Part shown: positions 27,144 to 32,868 of the stretch, one piece after another
Layout of the letters: each line of letters begins with the position of its first letter
Position numbering within the stretch: position 1 is the stretch's first letter
Origin: Bacteroidota bacterium
GTDB lineage: Bacteria > Bacteroidota > Bacteroidia > Bacteroidales > VadinHA17
Length of the DNA stretch: 32,868 bases
Assembly: GCA_023430725.1 (NCBI GenBank)
Contig: JAEYZD010000125.1
Coordinates: forward strand, 1 to 32,868
Direction: 5' to 3'
Position numbers and translations under genes: made by a program
Notes under the pieces: generated by a model
Database searches by the model: none
What the model saw: the letters and a program-made list of their open reading frames with translations, nothing else
What the model was told of the DNA's origin: nothing

Positions 27144-28274
27144 ATGAAAAGAGAACGACTCATTTTACTAACAGCTGTAGCGCTTGCCGTTATTGGCCTG
27201 GGCTCATGCGGAAACAACAAGGCAAAAGAGATGGTAACTACTGAAAATTTTGGTTCATTTGAAGGGAAGGATGTATCCCTGTACACCCTGAAAAACAAAC
27301 AGGGCGATGTTATTAAACTTACCAACTACGGGGCAGCCATCGTGGAGATCAGTGTGCCTGACCGCGACGGCAACAAGGCCAATGTGACATTCGGTTATGA
27401 CAATCTTGAAGGTTATCTCAAGGGGGATCCTTACTTTGGCAAGGTCGTCGGACAGTATGCCAACCGGATTGCACGCGGTAAGTTCACCCTTGACAGTGTT
27501 GAATACAGCCTCGCAATAAACAATTTTCCGAATGCGCTGCATGGCGGCCCCACAGGCTGGCACAGCAGGGTATGGACCGGAGAGGTTCTCAAGGGTACGG
27601 ATTTTCCCGCTGTCAAATTCACCTACAACAAGCCTGACATGGAAGAGGGCTTCCCGGGCAATGTGGTAGCTGAGGTTGTCTATACATGGACAGATGCCAA
27701 TGAAATAATCATGGATTACAAGGTCACCACCGACCGCAGGACTGTCATCAACATAACCAACCATGCATACTTCAACCTGCACGGAGCAGGTGTGGGTGAC
27801 ATCCTTGATCATGAAGCCGTTATCAGGGCATCAGCCTTTACCCCGGTTGACTCAACCCTTATCCCCACAGGGGAGCTGAGGCCTGTAGAAGGTACTCCGT
27901 TTGATTTCCGCACCCCTCACCTGATTGGCGAGAGGATCGGCGAAGCATATGACCAGCTTGTTCTTGGCGGCGGATATGACCACAACTACGTGCTTGACAA
28001 TCTCGAGGAGGTTGATGCAGAGGTGTATGACCCCTCTACCGGCAGGTTTATCCAGGTGCTGACTGATCAGCCCGGTGTCCAGCTTTATACCGGCAACTTC
28101 CTTGACGGAACGCAGACCGGCCGCGACGGCAATGTATACCAGTATCGTTCGGGTTTCTGCCTCGAGACGCAGCGCTATCCTGACAGTCCCAACCAGGCAT
28201 CATTCCCGTCAGTTATCCTGACCCCGGAGGAACCGTTCCTTTCCAGCACCACTTTCAGGTTTGGAGTAAGGTAG
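27144..28274 (+). CDS. Secreted aldose 1-epimerase (galactose mutarotase family), lipoprotein
   Basis: A 376-residue protein with a lipoprotein signal (MKRERLILLTAVALAVIGLGSC, Cys22, then GNNKAK with no acidic residues, so a periplasmic site is likely). The mutarotase fold is clear: LTNYGAAIVEISVPDRDG, FGKVVGQYANRIARGKF, NHAYFNLHG with the catalytic His, GGYDHNYVL, and FCLETQRYPDSPNQ with the catalytic Glu. It interconverts alpha and beta anomers of free aldoses. In this locus the likely sugar is arabinose released by the GH51 and GH127 enzymes; glucose or galactose cannot be excluded. It is the last plus-strand gene of the block and is followed by the palindromic repeat mosaic. Confidence 0.95.
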   Translation: MKRERLILLTAVALAVIGLGSCGNNKAKEMVTTENFGSFEGKDVSLYTLKNKQGDVIKLTNYGAAIVEISVPDRDGNKANVTFGYDNLEGYLKGDPYFGKVVGQYANRIARGKFTLDSVEYSLAINNFPNALHGGPTGWHSRVWTGEVLKGTDFPAVKFTYNKPDMEEGFPGNVVAEVVYTWTDANEIIMDYKVTTDRRTVINITNHAYFNLHGAGVGDILDHEAVIRASAFTPVDSTLIPTGELRPVEGTPFDFRTPHLIGERIGEAYDQLVLGGGYDHNYVLDNLEEVDAEVYDPSTGRFIQVLTDQPGVQLYTGNFLDGTQTGRDGNVYQYRSGFCLETQRYPDSPNQASFPSVILTPEEPFLSSTTFRFGVR

Positions 28275-28283
28275 TTGCTCCGG

Positions 28284-28314
28284 CAGGCAATAGGCAATAG
28301 GCGGTAGTGTTGGC
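28284..28314 (+). repeat. Left heptad inverted repeat of the palindromic mosaic
   Basis: The segment starting CAGGCAATAGGCAATAGGC is built from the 7-bp unit GGCAATA. Its reverse-complement counterpart lies at 28636-28670 and ends with the same GTGTTGGC/GTGGC-type edge. It begins 9 bp after the epimerase stop. The two arms bound the palindrome cluster. Confidence 0.75.
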
Positions 28315-28319
28315 AATTT

Positions 28320-28585
28320 AAGCTCGTAGAGCTTAGAGAATTGTAGATCGGAGGAGTTGAAAGACTTCATAACCCTCGTAGAGGGTAAAGAATTGTAGAA
28401 CAGGGGAATAGAGAATAAAGACCCTCGTAGAGGGTAAAGAATTGTATTAACATGTTACCCCGAAACAAAGGGTTGGGTGGGCGGGGACATGACAATACAA
28501 TTCTTAATGGCCTACAGCCATTTTTCAGGGATGGTTGATCCCGGTATACAATTCTGATTGCTCCCGACAGCCTTCGGCTATCGGG
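28320..28585. repeat. Mosaic of five palindromic REP-like units with a shared AGAATTGTA tail
   Basis: Three units read on the plus strand: AAGCTC-GTA-GAGCTT (28320-28345), then two with ACCCTC-GTA-GAGGGT (28372-28397 and 28421-28446), each ending in AGAATTGTA. Two read on the minus strand: 28496-28522 (GCCATT/AATGGC stem, TGTAG loop) and 28547-28585 (CCCGA...TCGGG with AGCC/GGCT, tail TACAATTCT). The stems differ while the tail is conserved, so pairing is kept by compensating changes. The arrangement (three forward, two reverse) recalls REP/BIME elements mobilised in trans by single-strand transposases, but no transposase is in view. It fills the 386-bp gap between convergent genes; no gene is seen here. 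Confidence 0.75.
28437..28505. repeat. Central large dyad joining forward and reverse repeat units
   Basis: AAGAATTGTATT (28437-28448) pairs with AATACAATTCTT (28494-28505), CATGT (28451-28455) with ACATG (28487-28491), and CCCCG (28458-28462) with CGGGG (28482-28486). That is 22 paired positions around a 19-nt loop, with two small interruptions. It would form a stable hairpin in transcripts from either side and could serve as a shared terminator for the convergent epimerase and DUF1080 genes. Confidence 0.7.
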
Positions 28586-28635
28586 ACAGGCTCTACAGGC
28601 AATATCCAATATTTGCAGATTTCGGCATTACTGTT

Positions 28636-28670
28636 GCCACTATTGCCTATTGCCTACTGCCTATTGCCTG
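28636..28670 (-). repeat. Right heptad inverted repeat, overlapping the DUF1080 stop codon
   Basis: The minus strand reads CAGGCAATAGGCAGTAGGC and continues with more GGCAATA units, mirroring 28284-28314. The DUF1080 gene ends inside it: its last codons AGG CAA TAG are repeat sequence, so the element supplies the stop. Confidence 0.75.
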
Positions 28671-30010
28671 ATCTTGATACTGCGGAACCAGACCTCATTG
28701 CCGTGATCCTGCAGGAGGATGTGGCCCCTGTCAGCCTCACCGAAGCCGGCGAAATCCTTGTATTTGCTCTCCTTCACAAGCTGCCGGTAGGCCTCACTGC
28801 CTCGCTCATACTCAAGAACCTTGAACCCGTTGAGCCAGTGCTCAACGTGACCGTTCAGAGATACAATATGTGCCGCATTCCATTGACCGACACCGTTGAA
28901 CCGCTTGTTGGCAGCAGGAATCAGGTCATATAGCGAGGCGACAGTCCTGTTACCGTCACGACCCATCTTTGCATCAGGATGCCGTAAATCATCGAGGATC
29001 TGATATTCCAGGCCTATCGCAGAGCCTGTGGTAGCGTAGTTCTCAGTAACGAAATATTTGACTCCGCTGTTGGCGCCCTCGGTGATCATGAACTCAAAGA
29101 ACAGGTCGAAGTTACCGTATTGGTCGACGGTGACAATGTCTCCACCGCCCTTTGACTCGGCTCCTCCGGAAGCAAGCACTTTCAGACAGCCGCTTTCAAT
29201 GACCCATCCTGCCTCCGGGAACGCCTCCTTGTGGGCGCCTCTCCATCCGGTTGAGGTGGAGCCGTCGAACAGCAGCTTCCATCCGTCGCTCACCTCCCTG
29301 TCAGTCAGGGTGTTCGGGATAAAGTTTGCCTGATATATGACGGTTGTGTCTGCATTCCTGTATTTATCGAGATTCTCTGTAACTATCCTGATATTCTTCC
29401 ACATCACCCTCGTACCCGCCAGCTGATCACTCACGGCATGCACCTGGAAACCGATAAAGCCCGAAGCATCGGCATCGTCAACAAGGTCAGCAACGGGTAT
29501 TCCGTTGATCCAGGTACGTATGCGGTTTCCGATGGCTTCCACGTGATAGCTGTTCCATCCATACCTGTCAAACGACTTAACGGCGGCCTGGTTATTCGGG
29601 GTCACAGGGTAGAGCCATCCTCTCCTTGCCTCGTCATATATGCCGCCGCTCCAGCCTCTGTCGGTCGGGTCTATCTCTATCTGGTAGCCATATACCAGCA
29701 CCTTCCCGTCATTTTCAGAGCTGTGGCTCCTGATCTGAACGCCGGAGTTGAGCAGGGTGTCCACCTTGACGTCAAACTCAAGAATGAAGTCGGAGTATTC
29801 TTCGGTGGTGCACATGAAACTGTTTGGAGTGCCGGGGGTTGATACCCCTGCCATAACTCCATCCTCAACGAGGTATTTTGCCTCTCCACCCATCTGGATG
29901 AAGCCGGTGAAGTCCTTGCCGTTAAAAAGCTCCTGCCAGTCTGTTTTGGCACATCCGGCAAATGTCAGCAGAACGGAGAGTAAAAGAAGAATCGATTTTG
30001 ATTTCATCAT
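28661..30010 (-). CDS. Lipoprotein with two DUF1080 (3-keto-glycoside hydrolase/lyase-like) domains
   Basis: A 449-residue lipoprotein (MMKSKSILLLLSVLLTFAGC, Cys20, then AKTDWQEL). It holds two concanavalin-like DUF1080 domains. The first (~23-215) starts WQELFNGKDFTGF and has LEFDVKVDTLLNSGVQIRSH and GFIGFQVHAVSD. The second (~240-449) starts GWKLLFDGSTSTGWRG and has LFFEFMITEGANSGVKYFV and GLEYQILDDLRHPDA. DUF1080 proteins act on 3-keto-glycosides made by partner oxidoreductases; in Bacteroides this oxidise-then-eliminate route has been described. The partner gene lies 14 bp upstream on the same strand. The last residues (IRQ, stop) fall within the repeat mosaic. The substrate is unknown. 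Confidence 0.92.
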   Translation of the reverse strand: MMKSKSILLLLSVLLTFAGCAKTDWQELFNGKDFTGFIQMGGEAKYLVEDGVMAGVSTPGTPNSFMCTTEEYSDFILEFDVKVDTLLNSGVQIRSHSSENDGKVLVYGYQIEIDPTDRGWSGGIYDEARRGWLYPVTPNNQAAVKSFDRYGWNSYHVEAIGNRIRTWINGIPVADLVDDADASGFIGFQVHAVSDQLAGTRVMWKNIRIVTENLDKYRNADTTVIYQANFIPNTLTDREVSDGWKLLFDGSTSTGWRGAHKEAFPEAGWVIESGCLKVLASGGAESKGGGDIVTVDQYGNFDLFFEFMITEGANSGVKYFVTENYATTGSAIGLEYQILDDLRHPDAKMGRDGNRTVASLYDLIPAANKRFNGVGQWNAAHIVSLNGHVEHWLNGFKVLEYERGSEAYRQLVKESKYKDFAGFGEADRGHILLQDHGNEVWFRSIKIRQ

Positions 30011-30024
30011 GACAGAAAGTTAGA

Positions 30025-31371
30025 TTAATACTCAGGGAATTTCCAGGGCGCGTTGTAGTATGGTTTGATGAGCGCGTTGGCGTCATCCACGCGGAATCTG
30101 CCGGCGGCGTTATCCCATTCAAGAGGCTTGCCCAGCCTGCATGATACATTTGCCAGGTGTGTCATCTTGGCAACCTGTGCCCCGATGGCCACATCGGCAT
30201 TCGGCAGCTTACGGGTAGTCATGCAGTCGAGGAAGTTTGCCACATGGGAGGCAAGACCTCCGCCGGCCACTGCCTGACCCTCAATCTGCTCGGATTTTTT
30301 CATAAGCGGTACGGCTTCCATGCGGGGTGCGGAATCAACCTCGGGAATCACCTCCCAGCCGTTGCGGTCGAGCACCAGCGTGCCGTTCTCACCCAGGAAT
30401 GCAAGTCCGTGTTCCCGTCCGTAGGGTCCGTCCTTGATGCCGCATGCATGATCCCAGCTTATTGTGAAATCGTCATAGACATAGGATGCCAGCAGGGTAT
30501 CAGGTGTCTCCATCGCGTCGGTGGGGTAGGCAAATTTACCGCCCGCGGTATAGACTGCTTTCGGAAGGTCTGCCTTCATGCCCAGCAAAGCATAATCTAG
30601 CAGGTGCACGCCCCAGTCCGACATCAGTCCTCCAGCGTAATCCCAGAAGTACCTGAAGTTATAGTGGAAGCGATTCGGGTTGAAGGCCCTGTGCCGTGCG
30701 GGGCCGAGCCACATCTCGTAGTCCACTCCGGGCGGCACGGGACCGTCGGGCTGAACGGGAAGGGTTTTCTTCCAGATCATGTAAGCCCACACCTTTACTG
30801 TTCTTATGCGGCCAAGCTTGCCAGAGTGAATGAATGCGACTGCCTCCTGCCAGTGCGGATCGCTGCGCTGCCACTGACCGGTCTGAACGACGCGGTTATG
30901 TTTGCGGGCGGCCCTGACCATTGTGTCGCACTCGGCAATTGAGTTGGCGAGCGGTTTTTCGCAATAGACATCCTTCCCTGCCTCCATTGCAGCTATTGCC
31001 TGCAGGCAGTGCCAGTGGTCGGGGGTGGCCACAATCACGGCATCAACATCCCTGTTGTCCATCACCTTCCTCCAGTCCTTGACAAGCTGTGGCGGTTTCT
31101 TGCCTGCTATCTTCTCAACATCAGAGGCTCTCTTGTTCAGCCACTCATCATCGATGTCACATATTGATACACACTGCACCTGAGGGAACTTCAGGAATGT
31201 CTCGAGGTTTGACCAGCCCATGTTACGGCCGCCGATCAGCGCCACCCTTATCCTGTCTGAAGGCGCAGTTATTCTGCCCGGCATGCCGTAGGCAGAAGTC
31301 ACCGCTCCCAGTCCCGCCAGCCCGGCTGATGCCAGGATGCTGTTTTTTACGAAATTTCTTCTGTTGCTCAT
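30025..31371 (-). CDS. Tat-exported Gfo/Idh/MocA-family oxidoreductase
   Basis: A 448-residue protein with a Tat signal (SNRRNFVKNSILASAGLAGL), so it folds with its NAD(P) cofactor before export to the periplasm. The Rossmann start is IRVALIGGRNMGWSN; the usual glycine before MG (GxxGMG in close relatives) is Asn here. Other family marks are VIVATPDHWHCLQAIAAM and DVYCEKPLA, with the conserved Lys. The C-terminal substrate domain has DWGVHLLDYALLGMKADLPK and GTLVLDRNGWEVIP. Such enzymes oxidise sugar hydroxyls, in this setting probably at C3 of a glycoside to feed the DUF1080 protein 14 bp downstream. Its own promoter is visible upstream at 31416-31448. The assignment is firm; the substrate is unknown. 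Confidence 0.93.
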   Translation of the reverse strand: MSNRRNFVKNSILASAGLAGLGAVTSAYGMPGRITAPSDRIRVALIGGRNMGWSNLETFLKFPQVQCVSICDIDDEWLNKRASDVEKIAGKKPPQLVKDWRKVMDNRDVDAVIVATPDHWHCLQAIAAMEAGKDVYCEKPLANSIAECDTMVRAARKHNRVVQTGQWQRSDPHWQEAVAFIHSGKLGRIRTVKVWAYMIWKKTLPVQPDGPVPPGVDYEMWLGPARHRAFNPNRFHYNFRYFWDYAGGLMSDWGVHLLDYALLGMKADLPKAVYTAGGKFAYPTDAMETPDTLLASYVYDDFTISWDHACGIKDGPYGREHGLAFLGENGTLVLDRNGWEVIPEVDSAPRMEAVPLMKKSEQIEGQAVAGGGLASHVANFLDCMTTRKLPNADVAIGAQVAKMTHLANVSCRLGKPLEWDNAAGRFRVDDANALIKPYYNAPWKFPEY

Positions 31372-31415
31372 GATCTGTTTTCTCTGTTGTCTCAGGAAAT
31401 TAAGTCACTCTTTTT

Positions 31416-31448
31416 CAAATGTAATAAATCCATTCTTCATGAGACAAA
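31416..31448 (-). promoter_or_regulatory. Bacteroidota-type promoter for the oxidoreductase/DUF1080 operon
   Basis: On the minus strand, TTTG (31448-31445) is followed by 21 nt and then TACATTTG (31423-31416), an exact match to TTTG-n19-21-TAnnTTTG. Transcription would start around 31409, giving a short leader to the ATG at 31371. The -33 TTTG is made from the last Ts of the upstream terminator plus the next G. Confidence 0.65.
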
Positions 31449-31480
31449 AAAAAGTACCCTCCCTGTGTGAAGGAGGATAC
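31446..31480 (-). terminator. Intrinsic terminator of the second DUF5695-like gene
   Basis: The minus-strand RNA forms a 9-bp stem GUAUCCUCC/GGAGGGUAC (one G-U pair, 9-nt loop) followed by eight Us, a textbook rho-independent terminator about 107 bp after the stop at 31587. It separates that gene from the oxidoreductase operon. Confidence 0.85.
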
Positions 31481-31500
31481 TCTGTTCTTCGTTGCCATGA

Positions 31501-31545
31501 CCGGCCGGCGTCCTGTTTATCTGTGCTTGCCCTGGCCGGCCGGCG
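31501..31545. repeat. Paired CCGGCCGGCG motifs in the 3' region of the DUF5695-like gene
   Basis: CCGGCCGGCG occurs at 31501-31510 and 31536-31545. CCGGCCGG is self-complementary, so the two copies can also pair with each other across a 27-nt loop. It stands out as very GC-rich between the gene end and the terminator. The role is unknown. Confidence 0.5.
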
Positions 31546-31586
31546 GTGCGCAGCTTGATATTTAGCCTTTCCGGCTGTCAGTTCTG

Positions 31587-32868
31587 CTAATCAGTCACCT
31601 TCAGTGTGATCACAGCAGGTTTGCCGCTGACAGGTATGACGTATGCGCCTCTGCCATTCTGTTTCAACCGTGGCGGGGCATACTTCACAGCTTTATCTTC
31701 CCCCGAGGGTGTGCTGATACGCAGGTATGCCTCGGGCGACCAGCTTTCGCCCTTTGCCAGTGTCAGTTTTACCGCACCTGAGGCAGTATTGTATGAGACA
31801 CTGTTCAGTTTGCCGGCATCCAGGGTGATCCATAGTCCGGCAGGTGCCAGGTAAAAGCTTGATCTCGCAGCTGTTGTCAGGTCAACTGTAACCCACTTGC
31901 CCTTCACGCCTGTGTTGCCTCCGAATGATAGCCAGCCGAATTCATCACTCTTTACGAGGTATGTTGAGCTGTTTATTGCATAGCCCAGGAATCCGCTTCC
32001 GTAGTCGCCTGATATGCCGTCGTTCTTCAGCGTTTGCGGGAAGGAGTGGAATGCCGCAGGAGCGAATCCGTCCTGTGTGATATTTGAAATGGCACCCATC
32101 ACGCCGCCGTAGCCCACGCGAAGGAGGTAAAGGTCCGACGGGTTTTCGCGGTACTGGTTAAGCACCGGGATGGAGTTGAGGGCCGAGCCATAGTGATGGA
32201 TCATCCGCTCGAAGCGCGATAGTTTGCCGGCGTAGAGGAAATCCCAGAATCGCCTTGCGTTACCGTTGTACGCCCAGTGAGGCACTGTGGGCATGTAGGC
32301 TAAGATTGCATTGAGGGTGACCGTGGCCTTCTCGTCCAGCCCGAAATATTTTGCCCACATGTAAACCTCCTCCTGGCCGGTGGAGTCCCATGGCATCTCA
32401 CTGCCGAAGGGGTACTTCAGCTTCATCCATACATCGACGCGGGTTTTCATAGCCGCCTCGAGGTCTGCGGCCATCTTTGTCATTCCCTCTGCCTTCAGGT
32501 CTTTTAGAATGAGGATGAAGACACTCCCCTCCATCTGCCCGAACTGGGCATAGTGCGGAGCAAGTTTTATCATTGCCATCGAGGTGTGGAAGGCGTTCTC
32601 AAGGTACCACTGCCACTCCTGCTGTGTCACCAGGCCCTGGTAGTTTCTTGCGAGCCTGTACATCACCCAGTGGGCCGCTGCCACATGCGGGTAGTTGTAT
32701 GACCTGCCGACCGAGTTGGTCTCCTTTGTGTTCCATGATGGGAAATTGCCGTTTGGAGCCCATCGGATCTCCTTGTCATAGGCGCCCTCAGGCATCGATT
32801 CTGGTTCATAGTAAAAGAGGCTTTTCCTGACGCCGTACTTCAGATCCCCCTCATTGTACTGGATGCCG
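31587..32868 (-). CDS. Second DUF5695-like protein, 5' end outside window
   Basis: The frame is open to the right edge: codons before the internal ATG at 32795 read GIQYNEGDLKYGVRKSLFYY, so the start lies beyond the window. The visible ~426 residues correspond to the middle and C-terminal half of the protein at 20451. Shared segments are RSYNYPH (RSYDYPH there), a YPF-SE-D-T-E-Y-AKY signature, a helix pair with one conserved Glu (FGQMEGSVF against CYNELVIEN), and DEFGWLSFGG against DPLFGWIAYGG. Overall similarity is modest, so this is an old paralogue. The helical part followed by a beta-rich end suggests an (alpha/alpha)6 enzyme. It has its own terminator, so it is not obligately co-transcribed with the oxidoreductase. 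DUF5695 naming is by recall. Confidence 0.85.
   Translation of the reverse strand, partial: GIQYNEGDLKYGVRKSLFYYEPESMPEGAYDKEIRWAPNGNFPSWNTKETNSVGRSYNYPHVAAAHWVMYRLARNYQGLVTQQEWQWYLENAFHTSMAMIKLAPHYAQFGQMEGSVFILILKDLKAEGMTKMAADLEAAMKTRVDVWMKLKYPFGSEMPWDSTGQEEVYMWAKYFGLDEKATVTLNAILAYMPTVPHWAYNGNARRFWDFLYAGKLSRFERMIHHYGSALNSIPVLNQYRENPSDLYLLRVGYGGVMGAISNITQDGFAPAAFHSFPQTLKNDGISGDYGSGFLGYAINSSTYLVKSDEFGWLSFGGNTGVKGKWVTVDLTTAARSSFYLAPAGLWITLDAGKLNSVSYNTASGAVKLTLAKGESWSPEAYLRISTPSGEDKAVKYAPPRLKQNGRGAYVIPVSGKPAVITLKVTD

Noticed and set aside
28320..28585. CRISPR array
   Set aside because: Only five units, in both orientations, with variable palindromic stems and irregular spacing; no cas genes.
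28535..28933. Plus-strand open frame across the repeat and the end of the DUF1080 gene
   Set aside because: It overlaps repeats and the antisense of a clear DUF1080 gene and has no recognisable protein features.
31337..31558. Small plus-strand open frame over the oxidoreductase start and terminator
   Set aside because: It overlaps a promoter and terminator for minus-strand genes and has no start context or recognisable features.
1..32868. tRNA, rRNA, integrase or insertion-sequence genes
   Set aside because: None recognised on either strand; the only mobile-looking sequence is the non-coding repeat mosaic.

Overview
This window looks like a carbohydrate-gathering region (polysaccharide utilization locus, PUL) from a member of the Bacteroidota, probably an environmental Bacteroidales or Marinilabiliales relative. 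The evidence is three SusC/SusD outer-membrane pairs, many lipoprotein signal peptides, a DUF1735/DUF4361 surface protein, a BACON domain, and a promoter matching the Bacteroidota TTTG/TAnnTTTG consensus. Both ends of the window cut through genes.

Layout. Positions 2-2476 hold the end of one SusC and its SusD. A double hairpin follows, then a small protein (2583-3248) made only of a carboxypeptidase-regulatory-like domain and a TonB-receptor plug, with no barrel. After a 459-bp AT-rich leader, a tight transport block (3708-15228) encodes SusC-SusD, a second and divergent SusC-SusD, and a SusE-like DUF1735/DUF4361 lipoprotein. It ends at a strong hairpin (15258-15287). The enzyme block (15328-28274) then encodes a GH51 alpha-L-arabinofuranosidase with a carbohydrate-binding module, a GH127 beta-L-arabinofuranosidase, a large DUF5695-like protein, a BACON/HExxH/DUF4859 putative metallopeptidase, a second compact GH51, and a secreted aldose 1-epimerase. 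A mosaic of palindromic repeats (28284-28670) sits between this block and an oppositely oriented set: a 5'-truncated second DUF5695-like gene, a Tat-exported Gfo/Idh/MocA oxidoreductase, and a two-domain DUF1080 lipoprotein.

Proposed function (inference). The enzymes point to an arabinose-rich glycan carrying both alpha- and beta-L-arabinofuranose. GH51 plus GH127 plus a putative lipid-anchored metallopeptidase, with no GH43 arabinanase in view, would fit the arabinosylated hydroxyproline-rich glycoproteins (extensin-type) of plant cell walls. Pectic arabinan or another beta-arabinofuranose-containing pectin remains possible. Released arabinose would be handled by the epimerase. The minus-strand oxidoreductase/DUF1080 pair resembles the 3-keto-glycoside route reported in Bacteroides.

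Most unusual feature. One discoidin-like (F5/8 type C) module appears in three consecutive-block proteins. It is spliced into the interior of the third SusD just before its conserved C-terminal tail, spliced into the DUF4361 domain of the SusE-like protein, and placed at the N-terminus of the GH127 enzyme. This suggests a shared ligand-recognition module linking surface capture and hydrolysis.
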